Positions 9,067-19,072 of a stretch of DNA of 64,000 nt are shown one piece after another. Origin of the DNA: an uncultured Lachnospiraceae bacterium (GTDB lineage: Bacteria; Bacillota; Clostridia; Lachnospirales; Lachnospiraceae); assembly GCA_902774915.1 (NCBI GenBank), contig CACYKH010000002.1, positions 62,001 through 126,000 on the forward strand, given 5' to 3'. The notes below the pieces were generated by a model. It was not told where the DNA came from and did no database searches. It worked only from the letters and a program-made list of their open reading frames with translations. Position numbers and translations under genes: made by a program. Positions within the stretch are counted from its first letter, which is position 1. Each line of letters begins with the position of its first letter.

Positions 9067-12000
9067 CATATCCCTCTCTTTATTAAATGCGTCATACAAA
9101 CATGGAACAAGTACAAGTGTAAGTATAGTTCCATAAACAAGTCCACCTACCACAACGATTGCCATAGGCTGGGACATTTCAACTCCTCGTCCCATTCCGA
9201 TAGCCATTGTAGACATGGAAATGATTGTTGTGAGTGCGGTCATAAGAACCGGACGAAGACGGGTTTTAGCCGAATTGATTATCGCCTCTTTCTTCTCCAT
9301 TCCCTCACGTCTAAGCTGATTAATATAATCTACCAGCACAATACCGTTATTAACTATGATACCAGCCAGCATTACGAATCCGACCATAGCTATAACAGAA
9401 ACTGCCTTTCCTGACATAAAGAGTGAAAGGAAACCACCAGTAAATGCAAGAGGTATAGTAAACATTATAATGAATGGTGACTTAAGACTCTGGAACTGAG
9501 CTACCATTATGAGATAAATGAGGATTACAGCCAGCAGCATCATAAGTAGGAGCTGACGCATAGCATCATTTATAGACTCATTTTCACCCTTCATTGTTAT
9601 CGAATAACCTTCCGGTACCGAAATGTCATCCAGCTTATCCTGAATATCATTTCCCACAAGTCCAATATTTCTGTCTCCTGTAAGTGTACCAGTTACATTT
9701 ATATATCTATCCTGACTATCTCTAAGAACAGTTGAAAGCTCTTCCTGTTCTGAGAAAGTAACTATCTTTGATAAAGGAATTTCCTTTGTCTCATTGTTAG
9801 TCTTATCTGTATATTCGAATTTCATTTTCTTCAGGTCATCGATGGTAATCTCTGCCTGCTCATCTGTTTCAACAAAGACATCATAATCTTTAACATCTGT
9901 CTCGATGGCTGTTGTAGATTTAGTTGATGCAAGCTTAGCTGAAACTGTAGTAAATACCTGAGCAACAGTCATTCCATAATCAGCAGCTTTTTCCTTATCT
10001 ACTGAAATGACAAATGTCTTCGTCATGTTATCAAGACCATTATCAACCTCTTCAATACCATCTGTGGTTTCGATTGCATCTGCAACCTGTGTAGCCAGAT
10101 TCTGAAGAGTCTGCATGTCACGACCCTTTATCATTACAGAAACACCGCTTCCTGTAAGCATGCTCATATCCATGATTGCTGTACTAACTTCTACTTTACA
10201 ATCAATCCCCTCAGCAGCGGCATTTATCTTATCTGTAATTTCCTTATTTGTAAGCTTTGTATCTTCTTTTAAAAGAATGTAAATCGAAACTGATGTGCCA
10301 CCGCTAGAAGAAAGTGCACCCAAAGTTGAACCATTTCCAACCATGGCTCCGATAGTCTCAATATCATCTATCTCAACCAGTCTTTCAGTCAGCTGATCAG
10401 CATATTCTGTCATCTGTTCAAAGGTTCTTTCCTCATCATCAGGAGCAACCATATTTACTGTAACCTGATCACTCTGCATTTCAGGAATGAATTCTGTACC
10501 ACGGCTAAGCGCAAGAGAAATACTTGCTGCAAAAAGAAGAATCATTACTATGAATACAAGAGGCTTAACTTTTATAGCTCCGCGCAGGAACTTTTCATAA
10601 CCTCTCATAAGCTTATTATCACCCTTATTTTCCTTCTCCTTTGATTTACGAAGAAGTCCCTGAGCCATTGCAGGAACAAGAGTAAGAGCAACTATAAGAG
10701 ATGCAGAAAGAGTATATGCAATCGTAAGACCCATATCTACAAACAGCTGTCTTGTAAGTCCTTCTGTAAATACGATAGGAAGGAATACACACATGGTAGT
10801 AAGGGTTGAAGCTGTAATGGCTCCCGCCACCTGACTGGCTCCATAAACCGCAGCCTTCCTTATGTCTTCCCCTTCTTTTCTGAGACGGTATATGTTTTCA
10901 ATTACAACGATGGAATTGTCCACCAGCATACCAATACCCAGCGTGAGTCCCGACATGGAAATGATATTAAGCGTAATCTTTGTAAAGTACATAAGTACTA
11001 CTGCGAAAATAACTGAAAGCGGAATTGCACAGGCAATTATGATAGTAGGTCTGATGTCTCTCAGGAAAATAATAAGTACTATAATGGCCAGGAGCGCACC
11101 AACTATCATGTTCTGGAGAATTGACTTAACAATAAGATCAATATAAACACCCTGATTCATAAGTACAGAAAAACTTACTCCGTTTCCTTCTGTCTTCTCC
11201 AGACTCTCAAACTTTTCTAAGATAGTATCTGTCACATCACCAGTTGCATAACCTGTCTGCTTTTCAAAAGAAAGAAGGATACCAGGCTCACCGTTAAGCT
11301 TTGCATATACTTCACTGGAATCATCTACTGTTTCAACATCAGCTACATCAGAAAGCTTGATGACTCCCACATTGTCCATATTAAGATCTATAAGAACGGT
11401 ATCCGCAAGAGCTTCAGCATCCTGAATGTCATCTCCTACCTTTACAAGATACTGACCATCCTTGCCATTTGCATATCCTGCAGGCATTTCAAAATTCTGC
11501 GCAACAAGAAGATTATTTAATGTATCAATGGACAGAACAGAATTCAGATCTGCGGAATCCTTTGTACTTTCAAGTGTACTTTCTACAGTCTCCTCCGCAC
11601 TCTCAATTTCAGAAAGCGCACTTGCAAGTGTAGCAGATGTTTCAGCCAGTGAAATACTCTGCTCTATTTCTGTTTTATTAAGAGTTTCAAGAGCCTCGCT
11701 CGTAGTTGTTTTTCCATCTTCAACTTCTTCTATTGCAGATTCAAGAGTTTCAATTCCTGTACTTATCTCAACTCTTGTTTCCTCCAGCTTTCCAACCGCT
11801 GTAGGAATATCTTCATATGTATTTACAGTAATTCCATACTCAGCTAAGGCAGATGTATTCTCCTTAATCTGAGCATTGACCGCATCCAGCTGAGCCGTAA
11901 GTGTAGCCTGCTGGGTTTTTGCAGTTACTATGTCCATTCCAGCAGATGCCTGGAATGTAGTATCATCCAGAAGTCCTTGGTCATAAAGAGCTATTACAGA

Positions 12001-12897
12001 ATCAAGACTGATGATAGCATCTCCCAGTGACTTTGCACTGTCATATGTAGTATTTAAGGTATCAATAGTATCACCCAGAGTGTCATATGTATCCTGGTAG
12101 GTTTCCTTCTGATCCTCCAGATCCTCTCCGGTCTGATAAAGTTCTATCTGTGTGGATTCAAGTGTTGCCAGATTTTCACTGACTGTATTAGCAAGAGTTT
12201 TCTTTCCTGATTCAACCGCATCCTGACCAGATTCCACCTCTTCCTTCGAAGACTGAAGATCATCCTTTGTATCCTGGAACTGATCATCTATCTCCTTCAT
12301 AATCTTGTCATTCAGCTTATCTATCTTGTCCTGGTTCATTGTAACCTGAACAGTCTCTGTAACTCCTCCAGTTGTTGTAACCGAAGCAACACCTTCTATA
12401 CTTTCCAGCTTTGGCTGAAGATCTGTTTCCAGATAATCACTAAGCTCAATGTTATCCATATCATCAACGCTGACTGCAGCGACCATAACCGGCAGCATAT
12501 CCGGATCAAGCTGCATTACAATAGGAGTACCTATAGAATCATCAAAGGTACCTGTTATCTGATCCAGACTCTGCTGTATTTCTATAAGAGTCGCATCCAT
12601 ATTTGAACTTTGTTCATACTCGAGAATTACAGTTGAATAACTGTTATAGGACATGGATTGAATGTTTTTTAGATTTGAGGTTGTAGCCAGAGCAGCCTCA
12701 ATTGGGGCTGTAACATCCTTCTCAACCGATTCCGGACTGGCGCCCATATCTGTTGTAATGATCATTACGTAAGGAAGGTTCATATTTGGAAGCAGGTCAG
12801 CTGTCATTCTCATTAAGGCAACTATGCCTATAACTATAACAGCTATAACACCTACAAAAACCGTATATGGCCTTTTTACACTAAATTTTGATATCAT
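9049..12897 (-). CDS. RND-family efflux transporter with coiled-coil insert
   Basis: 1282 residues from MISKFSVKRPYTV; the site GGAG 7 bases before this ATG favours it over an ATG 11 codons upstream. Proton-driven exporter of the AcrB/HAE superfamily. Visible: TM1 at about 12-30, the extracytoplasmic domain, TM2-TM6 with GMLVDNSIVVIENIYR near residue 659 (proton-relay region, DN where AcrB has DD), and a second half with MLAGIIVNNGIVLVDYINQLR and a final TM pair. The first outer loop holds an insertion of about 250 residues (199-456), strongly helical and acidic with coiled-coil character. AcrB itself is about 1050 residues. No membrane-fusion protein or outer-membrane partner gene is adjacent, as expected for a monoderm. 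Substrate unknown. Confidence 0.9.
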   Translation of the reverse strand: MISKFSVKRPYTVFVGVIAVIVIGIVALMRMTADLLPNMNLPYVMIITTDMGASPESVEKDVTAPIEAALATTSNLKNIQSMSYNSYSTVILEYEQSSNMDATLIEIQQSLDQITGTFDDSIGTPIVMQLDPDMLPVMVAAVSVDDMDNIELSDYLETDLQPKLESIEGVASVTTTGGVTETVQVTMNQDKIDKLNDKIMKEIDDQFQDTKDDLQSSKEEVESGQDAVESGKKTLANTVSENLATLESTQIELYQTGEDLEDQKETYQDTYDTLGDTIDTLNTTYDSAKSLGDAIISLDSVIALYDQGLLDDTTFQASAGMDIVTAKTQQATLTAQLDAVNAQIKENTSALAEYGITVNTYEDIPTAVGKLEETRVEISTGIETLESAIEEVEDGKTTTSEALETLNKTEIEQSISLAETSATLASALSEIESAEETVESTLESTKDSADLNSVLSIDTLNNLLVAQNFEMPAGYANGKDGQYLVKVGDDIQDAEALADTVLIDLNMDNVGVIKLSDVADVETVDDSSEVYAKLNGEPGILLSFEKQTGYATGDVTDTILEKFESLEKTEGNGVSFSVLMNQGVYIDLIVKSILQNMIVGALLAIIVLIIFLRDIRPTIIIACAIPLSVIFAVVLMYFTKITLNIISMSGLTLGIGMLVDNSIVVIENIYRLRKEGEDIRKAAVYGASQVAGAITASTLTTMCVFLPIVFTEGLTRQLFVDMGLTIAYTLSASLIVALTLVPAMAQGLLRKSKEKENKGDNKLMRGYEKFLRGAIKVKPLVFIVMILLFAASISLALSRGTEFIPEMQSDQVTVNMVAPDDEERTFEQMTEYADQLTERLVEIDDIETIGAMVGNGSTLGALSSSGGTSVSIYILLKEDTKLTNKEITDKINAAAEGIDCKVEVSTAIMDMSMLTGSGVSVMIKGRDMQTLQNLATQVADAIETTDGIEEVDNGLDNMTKTFVISVDKEKAADYGMTVAQVFTTVSAKLASTKSTTAIETDVKDYDVFVETDEQAEITIDDLKKMKFEYTDKTNNETKEIPLSKIVTFSEQEELSTVLRDSQDRYINVTGTLTGDRNIGLVGNDIQDKLDDISVPEGYSITMKGENESINDAMRQLLLMMLLAVILIYLIMVAQFQSLKSPFIIMFTIPLAFTGGFLSLFMSGKAVSVIAMVGFVMLAGIIVNNGIVLVDYINQLRREGMEKKEAIINSAKTRLRPVLMTALTTIISMSTMAIGMGRGVEMSQPMAIVVVGGLVYGTILTLVLVPCLYDAFNKERDMKEEEL

Positions 12898-12941
12898 AAT
12901 TTTCTCCGTTTGGGGTTTAATATTAAACAAATAAAAACCAT

Positions 12942-12969
12942 AAAGCTGAAGCTTAAACGCTCCAGCTTT
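12942..12969 (-). terminator. Terminator after the GGDEF-EAL gene
   Basis: 11-bp stem (AAAGCTGAAGC / GCTCCAGCTTT, one G-T pair), 6-nt loop, followed on the minus strand by a TTTTTATTT run. Confidence 0.75.
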
Positions 12970-13028
12970 ACAGTTTACGCTTTTTGTAAAATTATTTCAA
13001 TAACAGATACTTTAAGTTTATATTAATT

Positions 13029-15380
13029 TTATGCACTGAAATCAAGTTCTTCAAGTGGCACTGGTCTGCTAAACAGGAAGCCCTGAGCCATATTTACACC
13101 TGCATTCTTTATGAAGTCATACTGAGTATCAGTCTCAACACCCTCAACAAGGGATCTGAGTCCCAGATTCTTTGTCATCTGAACAATAGCAGTTACAATA
13201 ATACCAGTCTGAGGATTTGATTCCAGAGTTCTCATAAACTTCATATCCACCTTGATAACATCAAAGTTGAATTCCTGAAGAGAATTAAGTGATGAATAAC
13301 CACTTCCGAAATCATCCAGCCATACTTCAAAGCCATTTGACTTAAGCAAACTAATCTTCTCAATAAGATCTTCACTATTGTTTTCCAAAGCACTTTCTGT
13401 CACTTCAATATGAAGATTCTTAGGATCTACATTTGAGGACTTTACTTCATCTATAATAAATTCAACAATATCCGTAAGCATGAAGTCGAGTCTCGAAAGA
13501 TTTATCGATACAGGAACAATCTGTCCTGCCTTTTTTTGCAGCTCCTTTTGATCCTCGCAAACCTGTTTCGCAATAAACATATCAATCTTATGTATAAGCT
13601 TAGCTTCCTCAAGTACAGGAATGAAATCTCCCGGTGAAAGAAAACCATGAATAGGATCAATCCATCTTGCAAGAGCCTCAAGCTCAGTAATCTTTCCAGT
13701 ATTAATATCCACAACAGGCTGATAGAATACCTTGAGATAACCATTTTCTGTTGCTTCATCTATATGAGAGATGACATATTGCGATAAGCGGTTCTTAGTT
13801 TCAAGTTTCTCATCGTATACAGCATAGTACTTTGTAACATCATGTTTTATGCTATCACATGCAAGCTTGGCCTTATCACAGATTGCTCCCACAAATTCTC
13901 CAGATTCACATATTGTAATTCCTGCCTTAATGCTCATCTGTACATTTCCGAAAAGTGGTTCAATCTTTGTTTTTACAGTTTCAAGAGAATCAAAAGCCAG
14001 CTCTTTATAAGTAAGCACTACAAAATGATCTTCAGCAAATCTGGCAACAAGTCTGCCCTCAAACTCCTCCTTAAGAATAGCAGAAATATTTCTAAGGAGT
14101 TCATCTCCCTTTCTAAAGCCATATTCCTCATTATAGCCTTTGAAATTACCAATATTGTAATAAACAACAACAGGCTCTTTTTCCATATCAAGAACGTTGC
14201 TGATAAGTTCATCAGCTCTTACGCGGAAGAACTGCATGTTTGGAAGACCTGTTACAGCGTCTATACTGTTAACACTTGGATCGGTAACAACCTCTGAAAG
14301 AATATCTGTCTGTCTCTTGAAGCTGTCATCATAAGCGAATCCATCAATAACGTCAGCATGTTTTTGTCTCTGTACTTCTGAAAGTCTTACATCAGCATGT
14401 CTTACAATATCCCGGATCATTTCGCGAGAATCAGGATTACCATAAACATAAACAATAATGCATGTTGGGTGAATTATTTTGCTGTCCACGGTAACCTCTG
14501 TGAAATTCTCTTTTACCTTAGCAAGCTTATCCTTGAAATCCTTCTCAGAAATATCTTTTGCAATAACAAGGACCTTCTCGCTTTCAAAACGGAAACATGA
14601 TTCCTCGCCAAAAGCTTCACGAACCAGCTTACCAAGATATGCAACAACCTCTTCACCAAAAACATGACCATATACATCATTGAGGAATTTATAGTAGCCT
14701 ATTTCAATTAGACCAAAGAAAACATTTTCACCATGAAAATCATCAGAATCTGTTCTAAGCGCATATCTGTTTTTAAGTCCTGAAATCTCATCATGTCTGG
14801 CTCTTCGTTCTGAGAGTACATAGTTCTCAAGGTTATCAAACCTCTCAGCCAAAACAAAGAGATTCAGAAACACCGAACCCATAAGGAAGCTTATAGCATG
14901 TACCACATCAATCTTAAATACTTCCGGATTCTTGGTATACCATCCCAAAGCAAAATAGATTGCCATCATTGCGAAAATATAAAGTGTATGTCTGAATGGG
15001 TTATCCAGGATAAATACCGGCATGCAAATAAGCATGAGGAAAAAGGTAACCGTTGGCGTTCCAGGATCCCATACAGTACCCATGAGAATACCGTATATAA
15101 TCATCGGAGTCTGTATCAAATAAAATATCAAAGTACTTCTCCGAACCTTATCCCTTACAAAGTAATATCTAATAATTGTTACAACAAGAAAATATACCAG
15201 AATAAAAACACTCAGAATAAATCCATTCGTCTTTTTTATTCCAACATTAGATAAAACATTGATAGAAGCAACGAGAAGCGCGATCAGGAGGAAAGCCTGA
15301 ATGTTAATATGGTTTCTCAATTCAACTTCATCTTTATATTTGTAATATCGGCTAACACTTAGTCTTTTGAAAAATTTCAT
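13029..15380 (-). CDS. Membrane GGDEF-EAL protein; probable c-di-GMP phosphodiesterase
   Basis: 783 residues. About six hydrophobic segments in residues 25-180 form an integral membrane sensor. Two GGDEF-like domains follow. The first (about 195-340) has RFESEKV where RYGGDEF is expected; the second (about 375-510) has RFAEDHF, so neither should make c-di-GMP. The EAL domain (about 535-783) looks active: ELEALARW near 563, INLSRLDF, EVTES, LDDFGSGYSSL near 686, IKVDMKFM, EGVET and QGF all keep the metal and catalytic residues. I therefore infer c-di-GMP hydrolysis at the membrane, the GGDEF-like units serving as regulatory or GTP-binding domains. It starts 35 bases after the phosphoglucomutase stop, so the two are likely co-transcribed. 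Confidence 0.9.
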   Translation of the reverse strand: MKFFKRLSVSRYYKYKDEVELRNHINIQAFLLIALLVASINVLSNVGIKKTNGFILSVFILVYFLVVTIIRYYFVRDKVRRSTLIFYLIQTPMIIYGILMGTVWDPGTPTVTFFLMLICMPVFILDNPFRHTLYIFAMMAIYFALGWYTKNPEVFKIDVVHAISFLMGSVFLNLFVLAERFDNLENYVLSERRARHDEISGLKNRYALRTDSDDFHGENVFFGLIEIGYYKFLNDVYGHVFGEEVVAYLGKLVREAFGEESCFRFESEKVLVIAKDISEKDFKDKLAKVKENFTEVTVDSKIIHPTCIIVYVYGNPDSREMIRDIVRHADVRLSEVQRQKHADVIDGFAYDDSFKRQTDILSEVVTDPSVNSIDAVTGLPNMQFFRVRADELISNVLDMEKEPVVVYYNIGNFKGYNEEYGFRKGDELLRNISAILKEEFEGRLVARFAEDHFVVLTYKELAFDSLETVKTKIEPLFGNVQMSIKAGITICESGEFVGAICDKAKLACDSIKHDVTKYYAVYDEKLETKNRLSQYVISHIDEATENGYLKVFYQPVVDINTGKITELEALARWIDPIHGFLSPGDFIPVLEEAKLIHKIDMFIAKQVCEDQKELQKKAGQIVPVSINLSRLDFMLTDIVEFIIDEVKSSNVDPKNLHIEVTESALENNSEDLIEKISLLKSNGFEVWLDDFGSGYSSLNSLQEFNFDVIKVDMKFMRTLESNPQTGIIVTAIVQMTKNLGLRSLVEGVETDTQYDFIKNAGVNMAQGFLFSRPVPLEELDFSA

Positions 15381-15414
15381 ACCTTCTCAAAGTCGTTAAA
15401 TAATAAGCCCCCTA

Positions 15415-17139
15415 TTACTGATTATTTAACATATCCTCTCTAAGCCCAGCGAGCTTCTCTTCTGCATCTGAAATACTTTCACCCTTAACACCGAAATAGA
15501 ATTTAATCTTTGGTTCTGTACCTGAAGGACGAACGCAGCACCACGCATTATCCTCTAATTCATAATATAGAACATTTGATGATGGAAGACCTGTACTTGT
15601 CTTTTCTCCTGTAACAAGATCAACTCTTTCATCAGCCTTGTAATCTCTGGAAGCAAGAACCTTAAATCCACCTAACTCCTTTGGAGGATTAGAACGGAAG
15701 TTCTCCATCTTCTTCTGAATCTCAGCAGCTCCGTCAACACCCTTGAGCTCAAGTGTTGCAAGACCTTCTTTATAGTATCCATATTTTTCATAAAGATCCT
15801 GCATAGCGTCGCAAAGTGTTTTACCCTGCTTCTTATAGAATGCAGCTACCTCGCAGAGCATCATTACTGCCACAATAGAATCCTTGTCTCTTGCATAAGT
15901 TCCTGTAAGACATCCATAGGATTCCTCAAGACCGAATACATAATTATTGCAGCCTGTCTGTTCAAAGATCTTAATCTGCTCTCCAATATACTTGAATCCT
16001 GTAAGTACCTCGATGCAGCGTGCATTGTAAGCTGCCGCAATTGCCTTAGCAAGATCTGTTGTTACGATTGTAGTAACAAGAGCTGGATTCTCAGGCATTG
16101 TACCTGTAGCCTGGCGCTCTCTGAAGATGTATTCTGCAATGAGCATTCCGGACATATTTCCAGTGAAGCTCATATATTCGCCTGTCTTAGTATCCTTAGC
16201 ATAAACACCAAGTCTGTCCGCATCAGGATCAGTTGCAAGAACTATATCTGCATCCACATCCTTAGCAAGCTTAAGCGCAAGCTCCCAAGCCTTTGGATCC
16301 TCTGGATTAGGATATGAAACAGTTGGGAATGAACCATCTGGAATCTTCTGCTGTGGCTCTACATAAACCTGTGTAAATCCAAGATCCTTAAGAACTCTTC
16401 TTACAGGCACATTTCCTGTACCATGAAGTGGTGTATAAACGATCTTAATATCTTTAGCCATCTCAGGAATGACTTCTGGATGAATACTCTGTGCCTTTAC
16501 ATTAGCAATAAACTTTTCATCGAAATCTGTTCCGATGATATTGAAGAGACCAAGTGCTCTAGCATCATCCTCATCCATTGTCTTAACCTGGGCAAAATCT
16601 GTAACCTTGGCAACCTCTGCCATAATACCTGTATCATGAGGAGGTGTAACCTGAGCTCCATCCTCCCAATAAACCTTGTATCCGTTATACTCTCTTGGGT
16701 TATGACTTGCTGTCACAACAATACCAGCTATACATCCCAGTTCTCTAACAGCAAATGAAAGCTCTGGTGTTGGACGAAGTGATTCAAATAAATAAGTCTT
16801 AATACCATTAGCATTCAGACATTTTGCAGCTTCACGTGCAAACTCAGGTGACATGATTCTTGAATCATGTGCAATTGCAACACCCTTATCCTGTCCATTA
16901 TGCATAAGAATATAATTTGCAAGACCCTGTGTAGCCTGTCTTACTGTATAAATATTCATACGGTTTGTTCCAGCGCCTCTTACACCACGCAGACCACCAG
17001 TACCAAATTCAAGACTTCTATAAAATCTATCCTCTATCTCTTTTTCATCACCCTTGATAGCCTCAAGCTCAGCTGTTGTCTCCTCGTCAAAATAAGGATT
17101 TTCAAGCCATGCTTTATAAGCATCCATATAATTACTCAT
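15415..17139 (-). CDS. pgcA: Phosphoglucomutase / phosphomannomutase
   Basis: 574 residues from ATG 17139, preceded by GGGAGG; in-frame sequence upstream lacks a better site. Alpha-D-phosphohexomutase interconverting glucose 1-phosphate and glucose 6-phosphate. Visible: FGTGGLRGVRGAGTNRMN substrate loop, active serine in TASHNPREYNGYK, metal loop DPDADRLG, sugar loop GLEESYG and phosphate loop RPSGTEPKIKFY. It fits cellobiose breakdown, since cellobiose phosphorylase (55448) releases glucose 1-phosphate, and it links malQ and glycogen metabolism to glycolysis. Confidence 0.94.
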   Translation of the reverse strand: MSNYMDAYKAWLENPYFDEETTAELEAIKGDEKEIEDRFYRSLEFGTGGLRGVRGAGTNRMNIYTVRQATQGLANYILMHNGQDKGVAIAHDSRIMSPEFAREAAKCLNANGIKTYLFESLRPTPELSFAVRELGCIAGIVVTASHNPREYNGYKVYWEDGAQVTPPHDTGIMAEVAKVTDFAQVKTMDEDDARALGLFNIIGTDFDEKFIANVKAQSIHPEVIPEMAKDIKIVYTPLHGTGNVPVRRVLKDLGFTQVYVEPQQKIPDGSFPTVSYPNPEDPKAWELALKLAKDVDADIVLATDPDADRLGVYAKDTKTGEYMSFTGNMSGMLIAEYIFRERQATGTMPENPALVTTIVTTDLAKAIAAAYNARCIEVLTGFKYIGEQIKIFEQTGCNNYVFGLEESYGCLTGTYARDKDSIVAVMMLCEVAAFYKKQGKTLCDAMQDLYEKYGYYKEGLATLELKGVDGAAEIQKKMENFRSNPPKELGGFKVLASRDYKADERVDLVTGEKTSTGLPSSNVLYYELEDNAWCCVRPSGTEPKIKFYFGVKGESISDAEEKLAGLREDMLNNQ

Positions 17140-17345
17140 TTTAAAATGCCTCCCTAAAATATATCTTTTAATGTGTACTTTTTCCTTATCCACATAGGTA
17201 GTATTATTATACCATTATTTATAGTATTATGGCTATCAAATATTGCTTTATTTTACCGTTTTTTTGTTTTTTATTTTACATATTTTGAAATTGTGTTATC
17301 ATATCATATCGAAACCTTAACTAAGCAACATAAAAGGTGAGGAAA

Positions 17346-18413
17346 ATGAAGAAAATAATACTTACCGGCGGTGGAACAGCCGGACATGTAACCCCAAACA
17401 TAGCTCTTATGCCAAAGCTTAAAGAGCTGGGGTATGAAATTGAATATATTGGTTCTAAAAAGGGAATTGAAAAAAAGCTCATTGAAGAGCTTGGTATCCC
17501 ATATTATGGAATATCATCCGGAAAGCTGAGACGTTACCACGACATCAAGAATTTTACTGATCCATTCAAGGTATTCAGAGGATTCGACGAAGCTAACCTG
17601 CTGATGAGAAAGCTGAAGCCAGATGTCATCTTCTCAAAGGGCGGATATGTAACTGTTCCAGTTGTTCTTGCAGCACATATACACAGAGTTCCTATCGTTA
17701 TTCACGAATCAGATATGACTCCTGGACTTGCAAATAAGCTTGCACTTCCACACGCAACTAAAATATGCTGCAACTTCCCAGAAACAAAGGAGCTGTTTTC
17801 TGACAGAGCTACAGTTACAGGTACGCCTATCAGACAGGAGCTGTTCCAGGGCGATAGCAAAAAAGCTTTTGAATTCTGTGGATTCGCAGAACAAAAACCT
17901 ACCATCCTCATAATTGGAGGAAGTACAGGTAGTGCCGCAATCAATAAAGCTATCTGGAGTTGTCTGGATGAATTATTAAAGAAGTTCAATGTTGTACATC
18001 TCTGTGGAAAGGATAATGTGAACAAGTCCTTAATCGACAAAAAGGGATATGCCCAGTACGAATATATTAAAGACGAGTTGAAAGATCTTTTCGCTCTTGC
18101 AGATGTGGTAGTTTCAAGAGCTGGCGCAAATGCTATCTGCGAATTGCTTGCACTTAGAAAGCCTAATATTCTGATACCACTTCCACTTACTGCCAGCAGA
18201 GGTGACCAGATCCTGAATGCTGAGTCTTTTGCAAACAGTGGTTACAGCTATGTTCTTAAGGAAGAGGATGTAGATAATCAGACACTCATGAGTGCAGTAA
18301 ACGAAGTTTATGACAGAAGCGATAAATACATAGACGCAATGAATAAAAGCGAACTTGCAGATTCCATTAATACCATAACCGAGATAATAGAATCTGTTGT
18401 AAAACAAAAATAA
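17346..18413 (+). CDS. murG: UDP-GlcNAc:lipid I GlcNAc transferase MurG
   Basis: 355 residues. Makes lipid II from lipid I at the inner face of the membrane. Starts at ATG 17346 with AAGGTGAGG just before it. Visible: N-terminal Gly loop ILTGGGTAGHVTPNIAL (family GGTxGHxxP), KGGYVTVPVVLAA, HESDMTPGLANKL, and C-terminal donor site with GGSTGSAAIN and SRAGANAICELLALRKPNILIPLPL. The motif reads GGTAGHVTP with Thr at the usual xP position. Standard length. It is monocistronic, closed by a strong terminator, rather than within an mra/div cluster; this may be a second or only copy. Confidence 0.9.
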   Translation: MKKIILTGGGTAGHVTPNIALMPKLKELGYEIEYIGSKKGIEKKLIEELGIPYYGISSGKLRRYHDIKNFTDPFKVFRGFDEANLLMRKLKPDVIFSKGGYVTVPVVLAAHIHRVPIVIHESDMTPGLANKLALPHATKICCNFPETKELFSDRATVTGTPIRQELFQGDSKKAFEFCGFAEQKPTILIIGGSTGSAAINKAIWSCLDELLKKFNVVHLCGKDNVNKSLIDKKGYAQYEYIKDELKDLFALADVVVSRAGANAICELLALRKPNILIPLPLTASRGDQILNAESFANSGYSYVLKEEDVDNQTLMSAVNEVYDRSDKYIDAMNKSELADSINTITEIIESVVKQK

Positions 18414-18432
18414 AGAATTTTAAGCACCAAAA

Positions 18433-18458
18433 AAGGCTTCCGGAAATCCGGAAGCCTT
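18433..18458. terminator. Bidirectional terminator between murG and the next gene
   Basis: Perfect 12-bp inverted repeat AAGGCTTCCGGA / TCCGGAAGCCTT with T7 on the plus side and T6 on the minus side; serves the convergent genes ending at 18413 and 18473. Confidence 0.92.
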
Positions 18459-18472
18459 GATTTTTTTAATTA

Positions 18473-19024
18473 TCAGCCACCAAGCTCAACGAGGCAATCA
18501 AGTGTTTTCTGATAGTAAGTTGACTTATCAGACTCATTGTACGTTGATTCATCTACTTCAATTGTTGCTGGATATGCAGACTTTCCTGTTTCTATAACAT
18601 CATCACCTATCTTGATTTCCTTACCATCCTTTGTGATGTGGAAAATAAGTCTTACATGAGCATTAGTATGTGTTACCATACCATCATCATTTGTCTCATT
18701 TTCGAAGGAAATAGTAGTCTTATATCCATCAGCATAAACATCATATGAACCATTACCTGCATCATCTACAGATATCTCTTTAATAGTCCATGCCGGATTT
18801 CCAACAGCCGCCTCAAAAACAGCGCCAAATTCTTTTTCCTTATTCTTTGGGATAGTTGCTGACTTAAGAACATCAACTATTTCACTATAATTGGAATTAG
18901 TCTTCATCTGGATGGTCTGTGTGATAGGATTCTTATACTGTCCTGGAAGCACAAAATAAACACCAGCTATAACAGCACACGCAATCACTATACCAAGAAT
19001 GATTCTACCTATTTTATTTGCCAT
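18473..19024 (-). CDS. Small membrane-anchored extracytoplasmic protein, unknown
   Basis: 183 residues with a GGAGAG site before ATG. Hydrophobic helix at 6-27 followed by LPGQYKNP, so it is anchored by its N-terminus with a ~155-residue outside domain. That domain alternates short helices (SEIVDVLKSATIP) with beta strands (GSYDVYADGYKTTISF) and recalls small lipoprotein-like domains found in Lachnospiraceae, but no lipobox Cys is present. Not recognised further. It lies 48 bases after the HD hydrolase gene on the same strand. Confidence 0.65.
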   Translation of the reverse strand: MANKIGRIILGIVIACAVIAGVYFVLPGQYKNPITQTIQMKTNSNYSEIVDVLKSATIPKNKEKEFGAVFEAAVGNPAWTIKEISVDDAGNGSYDVYADGYKTTISFENETNDDGMVTHTNAHVRLIFHITKDGKEIKIGDDVIETGKSAYPATIEVDESTYNESDKSTYYQKTLDCLVELGG

Positions 19025-19072
19025 AATACTCTCTCCTTATCACTTCTATGACTTTATTTTAAAGGTTTCAAC

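Noticed and set aside
17346-18413. Possible glycosyltransferase other than MurG because it is outside the dcw cluster
   Set aside because: The GGTAGHVTP loop, KGGY, HESD and RAGANAICE motifs are those of MurG; location alone is not evidence against it.
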